NCBI GenBank assembly: GCA_947258975.1
Contig: CAMYKK010000008.1
Span: forward strand, 48,925 to 112,924
DNA length: 64,000 bases
Origin: an uncultured Gammaproteobacteria bacterium
Lineage (GTDB): Bacteria; Pseudomonadota; Gammaproteobacteria; Arenicellales; JAANXG01
Reading direction: 5' to 3'
The notes under the pieces were generated by a model. The model worked only from the letters and a program-made list of their open reading frames with translations, did not search any database and was not told where the DNA came from. This document shows, in pieces, positions 26,355 to 35,513 of the stretch. Each line of letters starts with the position of its first letter. Within the stretch, counting starts at the first letter, position 1. The position numbers were made by a program, and so were the translations under genes.

Positions 26355-27551
26355 ATGCGCATTTCTACCTCACAGTTGTTCTCCCAAGGGCTGGATGTGA
26401 TACTGGATCAGCAGGCAACCGTGGCGCGTACCCAGCTCGAGGTGGCGACCGGGAAACGTATTCAGCATCCGTCCGATGATCCGGCGGCGGCGACGCGGGC
26501 CTTGGGGGTCCGCGATGTGCTCTCGGAAATGAAGCAGTTTGCCGCGAACATCGAAACTGCCCGCAGCTATCTGAGCATTGAGGAAGCGGTGCTGACCAAC
26601 ACCGGGGATGTACTGCAACGCGTGCGCGAGCTGGCGGTGCGCGCCAACAACGGCACCTTGAGCAACGAGGAGCGACTCGCGATCGCCGCGGAAATAGAGG
26701 AGCGAGGCAAGGAATTACTCGGACTCGCAAACACCCGCGCAAGCAACGGGGAATACCTGTTTTCCGGATTTCAGAGCCGTACGCGGCCGTTCACGCCCAA
26801 CGTTGCGGCGGGCTTCGACTACAACGGTGACGAGGGACAGCGGTTTCTGCGAATCTCGGCATCGCTGCAGATTCCGGTGAGCGATTCCGGCGCCGAGGTA
26901 TTTCGAGATATTCGCAACGGCAACGGTACTTTTGCCGTCAACGCATCTCCCGGCAACACCGGTTCCGGAGTCATCGACAACGGCAGTGTCACCAATCCGA
27001 ATCTTTGGGTGGCGGACACCTATGCCATCAATTTCGTCGCTGCGAACGCGTTTGAGGTGCGCGACGGCGGCGGCGCCCTGGTGACCAGCGGCGCCTATAC
27101 CGACGACAGTACGGTAAGTTTTAACGGCATCGAGGTGCGCATTAGCGGCGCGCCGGCGGCGGGCGACAGCTTCGTTGTTGAATCGAGCCGGAACCAGGAT
27201 GTGTTCACCACCGTAGCCGATTTTGTCGCCGCTTTGAATGTTTCGGTCACCGACGGTGCGTCGCAGGCCGCGGTAAACCAGGGCGTGAACAACGCGCTTG
27301 CCAATCTGGATCAAGCATTGAACAACGTGCTGGAGGTGCGCTCCAGAATTGGCGCCAGGATGAATATCGCGGATGATGAAGCGCGGGCCAACACCGGCAT
27401 AGACACGCAGCTCCAGCAAACCATATCGGAGATAGAAAACGTAGATCTCGCGGAAGCGGTCAGCCGCTTGAACCGGCAGTTGTTTGCATTGGAGGCGGCA
27501 CAGCAGACTTTTGCAACCATCCAGAATCTTTCGTTGTTTCGTTTTCTTTAA
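26355..27551 (+). CDS. flgL: FlgL, hook-filament junction protein 3
   Basis: The 398-residue product starts MRISTSQLFSQGLDVILDQQATVARTQLEVATGKRIQHPSDDPAAATRAL, a flagellin-family N-terminus of the FlgL type. It ends with the coiled C-terminal helix IENVDLAEAVSRLNRQLFALEAAQQTFATIQNLSLFRFL. It follows flgK after three bases. Roughly 100 residues in the middle are a variable insert relative to shorter FlgL proteins. Confidence 0.97.
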   Translation: MRISTSQLFSQGLDVILDQQATVARTQLEVATGKRIQHPSDDPAAATRALGVRDVLSEMKQFAANIETARSYLSIEEAVLTNTGDVLQRVRELAVRANNGTLSNEERLAIAAEIEERGKELLGLANTRASNGEYLFSGFQSRTRPFTPNVAAGFDYNGDEGQRFLRISASLQIPVSDSGAEVFRDIRNGNGTFAVNASPGNTGSGVIDNGSVTNPNLWVADTYAINFVAANAFEVRDGGGALVTSGAYTDDSTVSFNGIEVRISGAPAAGDSFVVESSRNQDVFTTVADFVAALNVSVTDGASQAAVNQGVNNALANLDQALNNVLEVRSRIGARMNIADDEARANTGIDTQLQQTISEIENVDLAEAVSRLNRQLFALEAAQQTFATIQNLSLFRFL

Positions 27552-27656
27552 TGTGTCCATGTCCACCGGGCGACCGGATGGCCGCGCCGCTAAATCCCAT
27601 GGCTTGATTGATTCACGTCCACCTACGCTTATCAATCCATACGCTAGCGTTCGTTC

Positions 27657-30600
27657 ATGAATAACAACGAGAATGACCGCAATAACATCGCGTGGTTGAA
27701 CCGTGAAGGCGAGTCCCTGTTCCAGCGCGGAGACGTTGCGGGTGCCGTCGCCAGATTTGAACAGGCGCTGGCACTGAATGACGTCCATCCAGAGACCTTG
27801 AATAACCTCGGCGTCGGACATCTGCATCTTGGCGATGCGGATCGCGCGCTGCACTATCTGGTGCGGGGACTGGATTCTCACCCGCAAAATCCCGAACTGG
27901 TGGCCAATGCCTGCGTCATTCTGCGTCAACTCGGATGCGTCGAGGACGCGGAGAGACTCGTGGGCGGCTGTGTGGCGCAAACGACCTCGATGGGCCCGGA
28001 TCCCGTTGACCGAGACTCCGAAGATGCCCAACGGGCGCGGGATATGCGGTTGGCGCGGTGTAGTGTTGCGGAGAACTTCGAGGCGGGGATGATACCTCTT
28101 GGTGAGCGCCCGCTGGTGACGGTAATCGTTATTGCATGCGGCGATGATTCGTGTGTTCAGCACGCCCTGGATTCGGTAGCCGCGCAGGACTACCAAAACT
28201 GGGAAGCCGTGGTGATTGCCGGTCACAATTCGACCGATTCGTCGCTGGATCCCGGTGGTCACACAGACGTGCGGATTCACTACCTCGGTTCTCGTGCCGC
28301 GAACACGGCTGCGGCGCGCAATGCCGCGTTGCGGGCTGCGCGGGGCGACATCATCTGTTATCTGAATGATACGGATACGTTCCTGCCGGATCACTTATCC
28401 ACGGTCATCGCGACGCTGCGGGACGGCGGGGCGCCGTTTGTTTACACCGGCGCGCGCCTGGTAAGTAGCGTGGTCAGGGACGGTGAACGCGAGACGATGT
28501 TCACCGATCAGCTGTCGAGCAATGAGGCGTTTGCAAGAGACAGGATTCTGATCCAAAATCCCATTGCCGTTACCAGCTGGGCCCACCGCGCGGGATTTGT
28601 CGAATGCCTGGGCGGTTTCGATGAGTCCTTGTCGGCACTCGAAGACTGGGACCTGCTGCTGCGTTTCAGCAGCCGGTATGCACCCGTATCCATACCCCGT
28701 GTGACCGTGGAGATCCACCGTCAACACGGCGCCGTGGACCTCGCGTCGCTCGGGGTAACGCGCGAACACGCGTGTGCCGTTTACGAGGAGTTGTACCAGC
28801 GATATCCGGTAACCGATCCGGCTGCGCAGCGGGCGAGGTCCACGCTGCTGCGGCAATTGGTTCGCGACAGGGGACAGCAAATGGCGAACTCGCAACACGC
28901 AGACATGGATGCCTTGTACCCGGTGTGGGTCGAAAAACATCAGTTGTCCGAAGCGGACGGACAGATTCTCGCTGAGCGGATGATGACCGCATGGCGTCAC
29001 CGGCCGACCGTCGAGTTATTGACCGTTGCGGCAGAACACGACGATTCCCGGTTGCAGGAGACGGTGGCGAGTTTGCGCCGTCAGTTGTATAAGAACTGGC
29101 GGTTGACGGTGATCTGTGCCGCACCTCTGCAGCAGTGCAAGGGCATGCAGCGCTCGCAGTTGCGTTGGGTGCGCCACGGTGGTGATCCCGTTGCCGCGTT
29201 GAACCGCGTTGCTGCCAGCACCACGCGCGACTGGATCGCGCTCATCGATCCGGGTGACCGGCTGCCTCCGCATTCCTTGTTTGCGTGCGCCGATTACATC
29301 AATCTGCACCCGGGCTGGCGGCTGCTGTACACCGACGAGGACGAGATGGACGACGCGGGGGATCGCCACGACCCGAAGTTCAAACCGGATTTCAATTTGG
29401 ATCTGTTGCGATCCACCGCGTATATCGGACGGTTCTGTCTGGTGTATTCCGAGACCTGGCGGTCGCTGGGCGGTGTCACCGGTATCGAAGGCGGTGAGAC
29501 GTATGATCTGACGCTCAAGACCCTGGACAGGTTCGGCGAGAACAGTATCGGGCACATCGCCGATGTGCTGTATCACCGTCTCGACACCAATAGCAAACGC
29601 CTCGATGGCGATTCCCGCAGCCGCTGCGAATTGCTGGCCCTGCGGGCGCACCTCGACCGCAACGGGGTTCGCGCGAGTGTCGAACCCGGATACCTCGACG
29701 GCACGTATTTCATCGAATATCGGCACGATGAATCACCACCGCTGGTATCCATCATCGTGCCGACGCGTAACAAGTTGGAGTACCTACGGCCGTGTATTAA
29801 CAGCGTGCTGGAGACAACCAGTTGTGAATTCTACGAGTTGATTATCGTCGACAACGACAGCGACGATCCGCAAACCTTGGAATTCCTGAGTCATGTAGCG
29901 GCGGTCCATGACCGTGTTCGCGTGCTGCGATACCCGCATCCTTTCAATTACTCCGCAATCATGAATTGGGCGGCGGCGGAGGCCCGGGGTGAGTACCTGC
30001 TGCTGCTGAACAACGACACGCACGTGGTGCATGGGAACTGGCTCGAGCGGATGTTGAACCACGGACTTCGTAGCGAGGTTGGCGCCGTTGGTGCACGTCT
30101 CATCTACGCGGACAAGCGGCTGCAACACGCGGGGGTAGTTACCGGCATACACGATATCGCCGATCACGTGTTTCTCAAACTGCCGATGGATCAGCCGGGT
30201 CACCTGGGCCGCGCGCAGTGCGTCCAGAACTACTCGGCGGTCACCGCAGCTTGTATGCTGGTTCGCAAATCGGTATATCTCGAGGTCGGGGGGATGGATG
30301 AAAAGGAGCTCGCGGTACTCTACAACGATGTGGATCTGTGTTTGAAGATCGGCGGGTCCGGACACAAGATCGTGTGGACGCCCTACGCGACATTGATACA
30401 CCATGGGTCACGCAGCGTCCGCGAACACAGCGACAAGTCGGACCTGGTGCAACGGAAATCCGAAGCGCACAGCATGGTTCGCAGATGGCTACCCAGTCTT
30501 CCGCATGACCCCGCTTACAATAGAAATCTGACGCTGTCACGTTGCGATTCGCGCCTCGAAACGCAAGTGGATGTGACCTGGGACCCGTGTTTCCACGATC

Positions 30601-31658
30601 GCCCTCGCGTATTGGCGTTCCCGTTTCACCGCTGGGGTTCCGGAGAATACCGGGTGCGTGCACCGATGCGCGCGCTGCACGACGCGGGCTGCATCCAATA
30701 CGCCCTGATGCCACTGAATGACACACACCGGGCACCGCACCTGTGTGAGTTGGAGCGGGTCGCGCCGGATGTTCTGTTACTGCATAACACACTGCATGAC
30801 GAACACCTGAAACTGCTGTCACTCTACAAACAGTATAGTTCCGCGTACCGCGTCTTTGGCCAGGATGACCTGATATCCGCACTACCGCCGAAAAATCCCT
30901 ACAGAAAATCGGTGTACCCGGACATCGAACAACGAATCCGGCGCGCGCTGTCTTTGTGTGACCGGTTGGTGGTCAGCACCGAACCATTGGCCAGCGCCTT
31001 CAGCACGATGATAGACGACATCGTAGTGTTACCAAATTATATTGAGCGCTCGCGATGGGCAGGGCTGCGTTCCCGTAGACGCCGAGGTCCGAGACCCCGT
31101 ATCGGATGGGCGGGCGCGCAGCAGCACCAGGGGGATCTGGAACTGTTGATCGATGTCGTGGCAGCGACCCGCGGCGACGCGGACTGGGTGTTCATGGGAA
31201 TGTGCCCCGAACAGATTCGGCCGCTGTGCGCGGAATACCATAGCGGTGTGACTATCGACCGGTACCCGGAGAAACTCGCGTCACTGGATCTGGATTTGGC
31301 AGTGGCGCCACTCGAGGTCCACCCGTTCAATGAATGCAAGAGCAACCTGCGATTGTTGGAATACGGCATGTTAGGTTGGCCGGTGGTTTGCTCGGACATC
31401 GCGCCGTATTACGACGCGCCGGTTCGCCGGATTCCCAATAACCCCGAGGCGTGGATCGCGGCCATTCGCGAACGCATTCATGATCTCGATGCCGCGGCAA
31501 AAGAGGGTGACTTGCTCAGGGATTGGGTCCGTGATAATTGGATATTAGAAGATCACCTGGACGAATGGTTGGGTACGCTGCTACCGGCACATTTGATTGT
31601 CCGCTATTCCCAAAGTCCGCACGCGCGCGAACGAGGACTCAGGCAGGGCATGGGCTGA
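27657..31658 (+). CDS. Giant TPR/multi-glycosyltransferase, candidate flagellin glycosyltransferase
   Basis: The 1333-residue product starts with TPR-like helices (about 10-100, EGESLFQRGDVAGAVARFEQALAL). Three GT-A family-2-type regions follow: about 151-400 (PLVTVIVIACGDDS, LNDTDTFLPDHL), about 440-690 (degenerate start, then YTDEDEMDD), and about 694-960 (PLVSIIVPTRNKLEYLRPCI, DNDSDD, LLLNNDTHVVHGNW). The fourth region (about 980-1310) looks like a GT-B glycosyltransferase (FPFHRWGSGEYRVRAPM, IGWAGAQQHQGDLELL, KSNLRLLEYGMLGWPVVCSD). In Pseudomonas a large glycosyltransferase (FgtA) sits in the same flgL-fliC interval and glycosylates flagellin. That position makes flagellin the likely acceptor here; sugars and linkage are unknown. 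Confidence 0.9.
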   Translation: MNNNENDRNNIAWLNREGESLFQRGDVAGAVARFEQALALNDVHPETLNNLGVGHLHLGDADRALHYLVRGLDSHPQNPELVANACVILRQLGCVEDAERLVGGCVAQTTSMGPDPVDRDSEDAQRARDMRLARCSVAENFEAGMIPLGERPLVTVIVIACGDDSCVQHALDSVAAQDYQNWEAVVIAGHNSTDSSLDPGGHTDVRIHYLGSRAANTAAARNAALRAARGDIICYLNDTDTFLPDHLSTVIATLRDGGAPFVYTGARLVSSVVRDGERETMFTDQLSSNEAFARDRILIQNPIAVTSWAHRAGFVECLGGFDESLSALEDWDLLLRFSSRYAPVSIPRVTVEIHRQHGAVDLASLGVTREHACAVYEELYQRYPVTDPAAQRARSTLLRQLVRDRGQQMANSQHADMDALYPVWVEKHQLSEADGQILAERMMTAWRHRPTVELLTVAAEHDDSRLQETVASLRRQLYKNWRLTVICAAPLQQCKGMQRSQLRWVRHGGDPVAALNRVAASTTRDWIALIDPGDRLPPHSLFACADYINLHPGWRLLYTDEDEMDDAGDRHDPKFKPDFNLDLLRSTAYIGRFCLVYSETWRSLGGVTGIEGGETYDLTLKTLDRFGENSIGHIADVLYHRLDTNSKRLDGDSRSRCELLALRAHLDRNGVRASVEPGYLDGTYFIEYRHDESPPLVSIIVPTRNKLEYLRPCINSVLETTSCEFYELIIVDNDSDDPQTLEFLSHVAAVHDRVRVLRYPHPFNYSAIMNWAAAEARGEYLLLLNNDTHVVHGNWLERMLNHGLRSEVGAVGARLIYADKRLQHAGVVTGIHDIADHVFLKLPMDQPGHLGRAQCVQNYSAVTAACMLVRKSVYLEVGGMDEKELAVLYNDVDLCLKIGGSGHKIVWTPYATLIHHGSRSVREHSDKSDLVQRKSEAHSMVRRWLPSLPHDPAYNRNLTLSRCDSRLETQVDVTWDPCFHDRPRVLAFPFHRWGSGEYRVRAPMRALHDAGCIQYALMPLNDTHRAPHLCELERVAPDVLLLHNTLHDEHLKLLSLYKQYSSAYRVFGQDDLISALPPKNPYRKSVYPDIEQRIRRALSLCDRLVVSTEPLASAFSTMIDDIVVLPNYIERSRWAGLRSRRRRGPRPRIGWAGAQQHQGDLELLIDVVAATRGDADWVFMGMCPEQIRPLCAEYHSGVTIDRYPEKLASLDLDLAVAPLEVHPFNECKSNLRLLEYGMLGWPVVCSDIAPYYDAPVRRIPNNPEAWIAAIRERIHDLDAAAKEGDLLRDWVRDNWILEDHLDEWLGTLLPAHLIVRYSQSPHARERGLRQGMG

Positions 31659-31744
31659 ACCTCGGCCGCCGCACGTAAAGAAGAAATACCGGCGTCGGCG
31701 CCGCGGACTTCGACCCGCATTTTTCCGCTACCCATAGCTACGGG

Positions 31745-31779
31745 AAAACGGGGTCTGAATTGATTTCAGACCCCGTTTT
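31745..31779 (+). terminator. Strong intrinsic terminator between the glycosyltransferase and fliC
   Basis: A perfect 15-bp stem (AAAACGGGGTCTGAA paired with TTCAGACCCCGTTTT) encloses a 5-base loop, with the T-run at the stem base. It has A/T tracts on both sides, so it could work in both directions. It separates fliC from upstream read-through. Confidence 0.93.
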
Positions 31780-31865
31780 CTTGCGTCCAGCCGACCGACC
31801 CTGCGACTACACGTAGTGCAAGTCCCGTCGCCACCATCCGGTGCCCGTTGCGCACTTAAACGGGC

Positions 31866-31892
31866 TAAAGTTTCCGCCGCCGCGGCCGACAA
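31866..31892 (+). promoter_or_regulatory. Sigma-28 promoter for fliC
   Basis: TAAAGTTT-N11-GCCGACAA differs from the FliA consensus at a single position. The predicted transcript has a leader of about 100 bases before the fliC ATG. The 343-bp gap 31659-32001 otherwise contains only the terminator at 31745-31779 and the leader. Confidence 0.94.
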
Positions 31893-32001
31893 TGTACTCG
31901 AAGGCGGACGATTGCGATATAGACAGGATATCCGTTGGTCGTTCCGCATGGGTGTTAGAAGTGGATGGTATCCAATTTTTTAAACTTTGGGAGAATTTAG
32001 A

Positions 32002-32850
32002 ATGGCCTTAGTGATCAACTCAAACTTAGCATCGCTGAATGCCCAGCGGAATCTAGTCAATACGCAGATGGATTTGAGCCGTTCTTTGCAACGACTCTCT
32101 TCTGGGCTTCGAATCAACAGTGCGCGAGACGACGCCGCCGGTTTGTATGCCGTAGAAAAGATGTCTGCGGATATCCGCGGCATCAACCAAGCGGTCGCGA
32201 ACGCCGCCGACGGCATCTCGCTGGCCCAGACCGCGGAGGGCGCGTTGGGGCAGATCGCCAACAACCTTCAGCGGATCCGTGAAATCGCCGTACAGGCGGC
32301 GAATGCCACGGTCGAGGACCGCACCGGCCTGCAGAAAGAGGTGGACCAGTTGACGCAGGAGATCTCGCGTATCGTTGACACCACGGAGTTCAACTCCAAG
32401 GAGCTGTTAACCAACACCACAGCATTGAAATTCCAGGTGGGTCAAGACGGCGATGCCGACAATCAACTCAGCGTTAACGGAGTTGACCTCGACACCGCGG
32501 GTTCCGCAGGTATGCACACCTACAACAGTAGCCAGAGCGCCACCGGTGTGGTGGACGTCGACGATGCGGCGGGTGCATCGGCTGCATTGGCCAACATCGA
32601 GGACGACATCGAGAAGGTCGCCCAATCCCGTGCCACTTTCGGTGCCGTGCAGAACCGTTTCGACGCGGTGATTGCCAACTTGCAGAACTATTCGGAGAAT
32701 CTCAGCGCCGCGCGCAGCCGTCTCCAGGACGCCGATTTTGCCCAGGAAACGGCAAACCTGACCCGGGCGCAGATACTTCAACAGGCCGGTGTGGCAATGC
32801 TTGCGCAGGCAAATCTGCAGCCGCAGACGGTGCTGGCGTTGCTGCAGTAG
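32002..32850 (+). CDS. fliC: FliC, flagellin
   Basis: Flagellin builds the filament. The product is 282 residues, short for a gammaproteobacterial flagellin. The N-terminal D0/D1 block (ALVINSNLASLNAQRNLVNTQMDLSRSLQRLSSGLRINSARDDAAG) and the C-terminal block (FGAVQNRFDAVIANLQNYSENLSAARSRLQDADFAQETANLTRAQILQQAGVAMLAQANLQPQTVLALLQ) are complete. Only about 50 residues (145-195) remain between them, so the outer D2/D3 domains are essentially absent. Start chosen at ATG 32002 (MALVIN). FliS is its chaperone. Confidence 0.98.
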   Translation: MALVINSNLASLNAQRNLVNTQMDLSRSLQRLSSGLRINSARDDAAGLYAVEKMSADIRGINQAVANAADGISLAQTAEGALGQIANNLQRIREIAVQAANATVEDRTGLQKEVDQLTQEISRIVDTTEFNSKELLTNTTALKFQVGQDGDADNQLSVNGVDLDTAGSAGMHTYNSSQSATGVVDVDDAAGASAALANIEDDIEKVAQSRATFGAVQNRFDAVIANLQNYSENLSAARSRLQDADFAQETANLTRAQILQQAGVAMLAQANLQPQTVLALLQ

Positions 32851-32871
32851 TAACCAAGTGGGTTATGAAAC

Positions 32872-32897
32872 GCGTCCGGGGCGCGGGCCCCGGACGC
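32872..32897 (+). terminator. Hairpin between fliC and flaG (attenuator or terminator)
   Basis: A perfect 10-bp GC-rich stem (GCGTCCGGGG / CCCCGGACGC) with a 6-base loop lies 22 bp after the fliC stop. Only a short T-run (CGTTTAA) follows. It probably stabilises the fliC message and reduces read-through into flaG-fliD rather than stopping it fully. Confidence 0.7.
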
Positions 32898-32925
32898 TCG
32901 TTTAACCCCCAATATGTAGGTGCCT

Positions 32926-33300
32926 ATGATGTCCATTCAAGGTCTTAGCGGATTCGGTAACCAGACCGTTCGAACGGCGGAAGGTAGTGCCGAGGCATCC
33001 GCCGCTGAACGAAGTGTGACCCCTAACAGTCAACCCGTTTCGGAAGAAAAGACCGAAACCAAAACGATGTCTCTGGATGGCGAACGGGTGGATCGTGTCG
33101 TGAAGTCACTCAACAATCTTGCCCAATCGTTGAAGCGCAAGATCGAATTCAGCATCAACGACGAAACGGGCCAAACGGTGATTCGAATTGTCGATTCGGA
33201 GAACGCAAAGGTGATCCGTCAGATCCCGCCGGAAGAGATGATGCGTCTGGCTGAGCACCTGAAAGATATCCAGGGTCTCATTCTGGATTCCACGGCGTGA
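32926..33300 (+). CDS. flaG: FlaG family protein
   Basis: The product is about 124 residues. The N-terminal half is Ser/Thr/Glu-rich. The C-terminal FlaG domain reads VVKSLNNLAQSLKRKIEFSINDETGQTVIRIVDSENAKVIRQIPPEEMMRLAEHLKDIQG. FlaG sits between flagellin and FliD in polar clusters and influences filament length; its mechanism is unclear. ATG 32926 and 32929 are both possible, with TAGGTG upstream. Confidence 0.92.
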   Translation: MMSIQGLSGFGNQTVRTAEGSAEASAAERSVTPNSQPVSEEKTETKTMSLDGERVDRVVKSLNNLAQSLKRKIEFSINDETGQTVIRIVDSENAKVIRQIPPEEMMRLAEHLKDIQGLILDSTA

Positions 33301-33314
33301 CAGGAGCATAAGCC

Positions 33315-34640
33315 ATGATAAGCGCGCCCGGCGTTGGATCTGGTCTCGATATCAACTCGATAATCACGCAACTGATGGCCATTGAAAGCCGTCCGCTGCA
33401 GCAACTCGACAGCCGCAAATCGGAATACAACGCCCAACTGAGTGCGTTGGGCCAGTTGAATGGTGCGTTGTCCTCGTTTCAGGACGCGATGAGCGGGCTC
33501 TCGGCGCTATCGAAATATAACGTGTATGCGGCTCAGAGTTCCGACGAAGATGTCCTCACCGCCACCGCGTCCAATTCAGCAGCCGCCGGGTCTTTCAGCA
33601 TCGAGGTGACGCAGCTTGCCCAGCAACACAAGATGGCGTCCAACCCGTTTGCCGATGAGGATACGGTGGTCACCGCGATTAGCGGTGCAAAAGCAACGAT
33701 TCAAGTGGGCACGGACAGCTTTGACGTTGGCATCCAGGACAAGACCCTCGCCGAGATACGCGATGCCATCAACCAGGCGGACGATAACACCGGCGTGACC
33801 GCAACCATCATCAATGAAGACCTGGGTACGCGGCTGATCGTGACTGCCAATGATAGTGGCACCAGCAACGCTATTTCCATGTCCTTCACCGACGGTGGCG
33901 GTGCGCCGATCGCCGACCCCCTGGGTATGGCCACGATCACCGGCGCCGAAGCCAAGGATGCCAAACTGACGGTGGACGGCTTTAATGTCACCCGTTCGTC
34001 GAACACCATGGACGATATCATTGAGGGCGTGACCCTCAGTTTGCATAACGACAGCGTGGGGCCGGTAACGCTGAGCTTGACGCGGGACAACGACAAGATC
34101 GTCGAGTCCGTGCAAGCCTTCGTCGATTCATATAATAATCTGAAAACCGTGATGTCCGATGTCGGTGCCGGCGCGTTGTCCGCCGACGGCACCCTGTTGG
34201 CGGTGGAATCCCGTATCTTGTCCGAATTCAACACACCCGCCAGCGGTGTGAGTAACAACTTCTCTTATCTCTCCGAGGTCGGCGTGTCGATCCAGAAAGA
34301 TGGGAATTTGTTGTTGGACAGCGAAACGGTGGTTGGGGCGCTTAGTAACGACTTCACGGGATTCGCCCAGCTGTTCGCGGACAGTGACGAGGGTTTCGCG
34401 GTGCGCCTGGAGAACCTTGCCGAGGCATTGATCAAAGAAGACGGGCTCCTCGACATACGCACGGATTCTCTCAACGATCGGATTGAGGACCTGGACGGCA
34501 GCCGTGACGCCATCGAGCGGCGATTGGACTCCACGGAGGAACGACTACGAGCTCAATACGCAGCCCTGGACAGCTTGCTGGGCCAGATGCAAGCGACGAG
34601 CAGTTTCCTGACGCAACAGTTCTTCTTGCTCACAAGTTAA
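33315..34640 (+). CDS. fliD: FliD, filament cap
   Basis: FliD caps the filament tip and folds incoming flagellin. The 441-residue product has the FliD N-terminus (APGVGSGLDINSIITQLMAIESRPLQQLDSRKSEYNAQLSALGQLNGALSSFQDAM) and a central beta-rich part (AGSFSIEVTQLAQQHKMAS). The C-terminal domain includes IVESVQAFVDSYNNLKTVMSD and the end LDSTEERLRAQYAALDSLLGQMQATSSFLTQQFFLL. It follows flaG after 14 bp. Confidence 0.97.
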   Translation: MISAPGVGSGLDINSIITQLMAIESRPLQQLDSRKSEYNAQLSALGQLNGALSSFQDAMSGLSALSKYNVYAAQSSDEDVLTATASNSAAAGSFSIEVTQLAQQHKMASNPFADEDTVVTAISGAKATIQVGTDSFDVGIQDKTLAEIRDAINQADDNTGVTATIINEDLGTRLIVTANDSGTSNAISMSFTDGGGAPIADPLGMATITGAEAKDAKLTVDGFNVTRSSNTMDDIIEGVTLSLHNDSVGPVTLSLTRDNDKIVESVQAFVDSYNNLKTVMSDVGAGALSADGTLLAVESRILSEFNTPASGVSNNFSYLSEVGVSIQKDGNLLLDSETVVGALSNDFTGFAQLFADSDEGFAVRLENLAEALIKEDGLLDIRTDSLNDRIEDLDGSRDAIERRLDSTEERLRAQYAALDSLLGQMQATSSFLTQQFFLLTS

Positions 34641-34709
34641 GCATGTCGATAACAGCGACAATGCGTTTTCCATTTGCTGATTAGTACACGCCACATACAG
34701 GATAGCATC

Positions 34710-35150
34710 ATGAATAAAGGTTACGCAGCGGGAGTTGTCAAACAGTATGAGCAGGTGGCGACACAAACGGCAGCGGTTTGCGACAATCCGCATCGTTTGG
34801 TCACCCTGCTGCTGGAGGGCGCCATAGACGGCCTGGCACTGGCCAAGGGCCACGCCGCCCGGAATGTGTTTCACAAAAAGGGCCGGCACATCCACTCGGT
34901 GATGGCGATCGTCGATGGACTGCGCATGAATCTGAATAAAGAGGCTGGAGGCGAAATCGCGCAAAATCTGGATCAACTGTACGACTACATGAACCGCCGC
35001 CTGCTGGAAGCCAACCTCAAAAACGATCCGTCTATGATGGACGAGGTGATCGCACTTTTGAATGAAATCAAGTCGGGATGGGTCGCGATTGGCGGTGATG
35101 CCAACACCGCGAACAAAGCGGACTCAGGGACGGTAAACGCGAGCCAATGA
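34710..35150 (+). CDS. fliS: FliS, flagellin export chaperone
   Basis: The 146-residue product starts MNKGYAAGVVKQYEQVATQTAAVCDNPHRLVTLLLEGAIDGLALAKGHA. This has the FliS core (Y at the N-terminus and P-H-x-L-V-x-L-L-L-x-G) and a four-helix-bundle length. It binds the flagellin C-terminus to prevent premature polymerisation. I start at ATG 34710, preceded by CAGGAT. Confidence 0.95.
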   Translation: MNKGYAAGVVKQYEQVATQTAAVCDNPHRLVTLLLEGAIDGLALAKGHAARNVFHKKGRHIHSVMAIVDGLRMNLNKEAGGEIAQNLDQLYDYMNRRLLEANLKNDPSMMDEVIALLNEIKSGWVAIGGDANTANKADSGTVNASQ

Positions 35151-35497
35151 CCAAGCACCTTGCCCAGCGACGAACAACTGTGTCCGTGTCGGCCGAGACG
35201 CAATGGCAGCGTGTGTTGGATCTGACCGATGATATGTTGCGCGCGGCGAGAGAGGCGGATTGGGAAAGTGTCGCGACGCTGGAAGCAGAACGCCAACCCG
35301 TGGTGGTGACGATTTTTGATTGCCCGGCAGAAAAGCACAATGTGCGTAAGGTCGCGGAAAACGTGCAACATATCGTGGACGCCGATGTGGAGATACGTCG
35401 TCTAGGCGAGGCCAGGTTGAGTGACCTGCAGGACGCACTCGCGGGAATAAAACAGAAGCAAAAGGTGAGTTTGGCATACGCTCGTTCGGAGCCGTGA
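35147..35497 (+). CDS. fliT: FliT-like chaperone
   Basis: The 116-residue, wholly helical product overlaps the fliS stop by four bases (ATGA). WQRVLDLTDDMLRAAREADWESVATLEAERQPVV is the usual FliT-type N-terminal helix pair. FliT binds FliD and, in enteric bacteria, modulates the master regulator. The family diverges strongly, so the call rests on size, helical pattern and position after fliS. Confidence 0.85.
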   Translation: MTKHLAQRRTTVSVSAETQWQRVLDLTDDMLRAAREADWESVATLEAERQPVVVTIFDCPAEKHNVRKVAENVQHIVDADVEIRRLGEARLSDLQDALAGIKQKQKVSLAYARSEP

Positions 35498-35513
35498 ACG
35501 GCTGGTCTTCAGG

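Noticed and set aside
26715..28394. Long minus-strand open frame of about 560 codons opposite flgL and the large glycosyltransferase gene
   Set aside because: It crosses two well-supported genes and the gap between them, with basic, low-information residue content and no domain.
31728..31949. 73-codon minus-strand frame between the glycosyltransferase gene and fliC
   Set aside because: It spans a perfect intrinsic terminator and the fliC sigma-28 promoter and shows no protein-like features.
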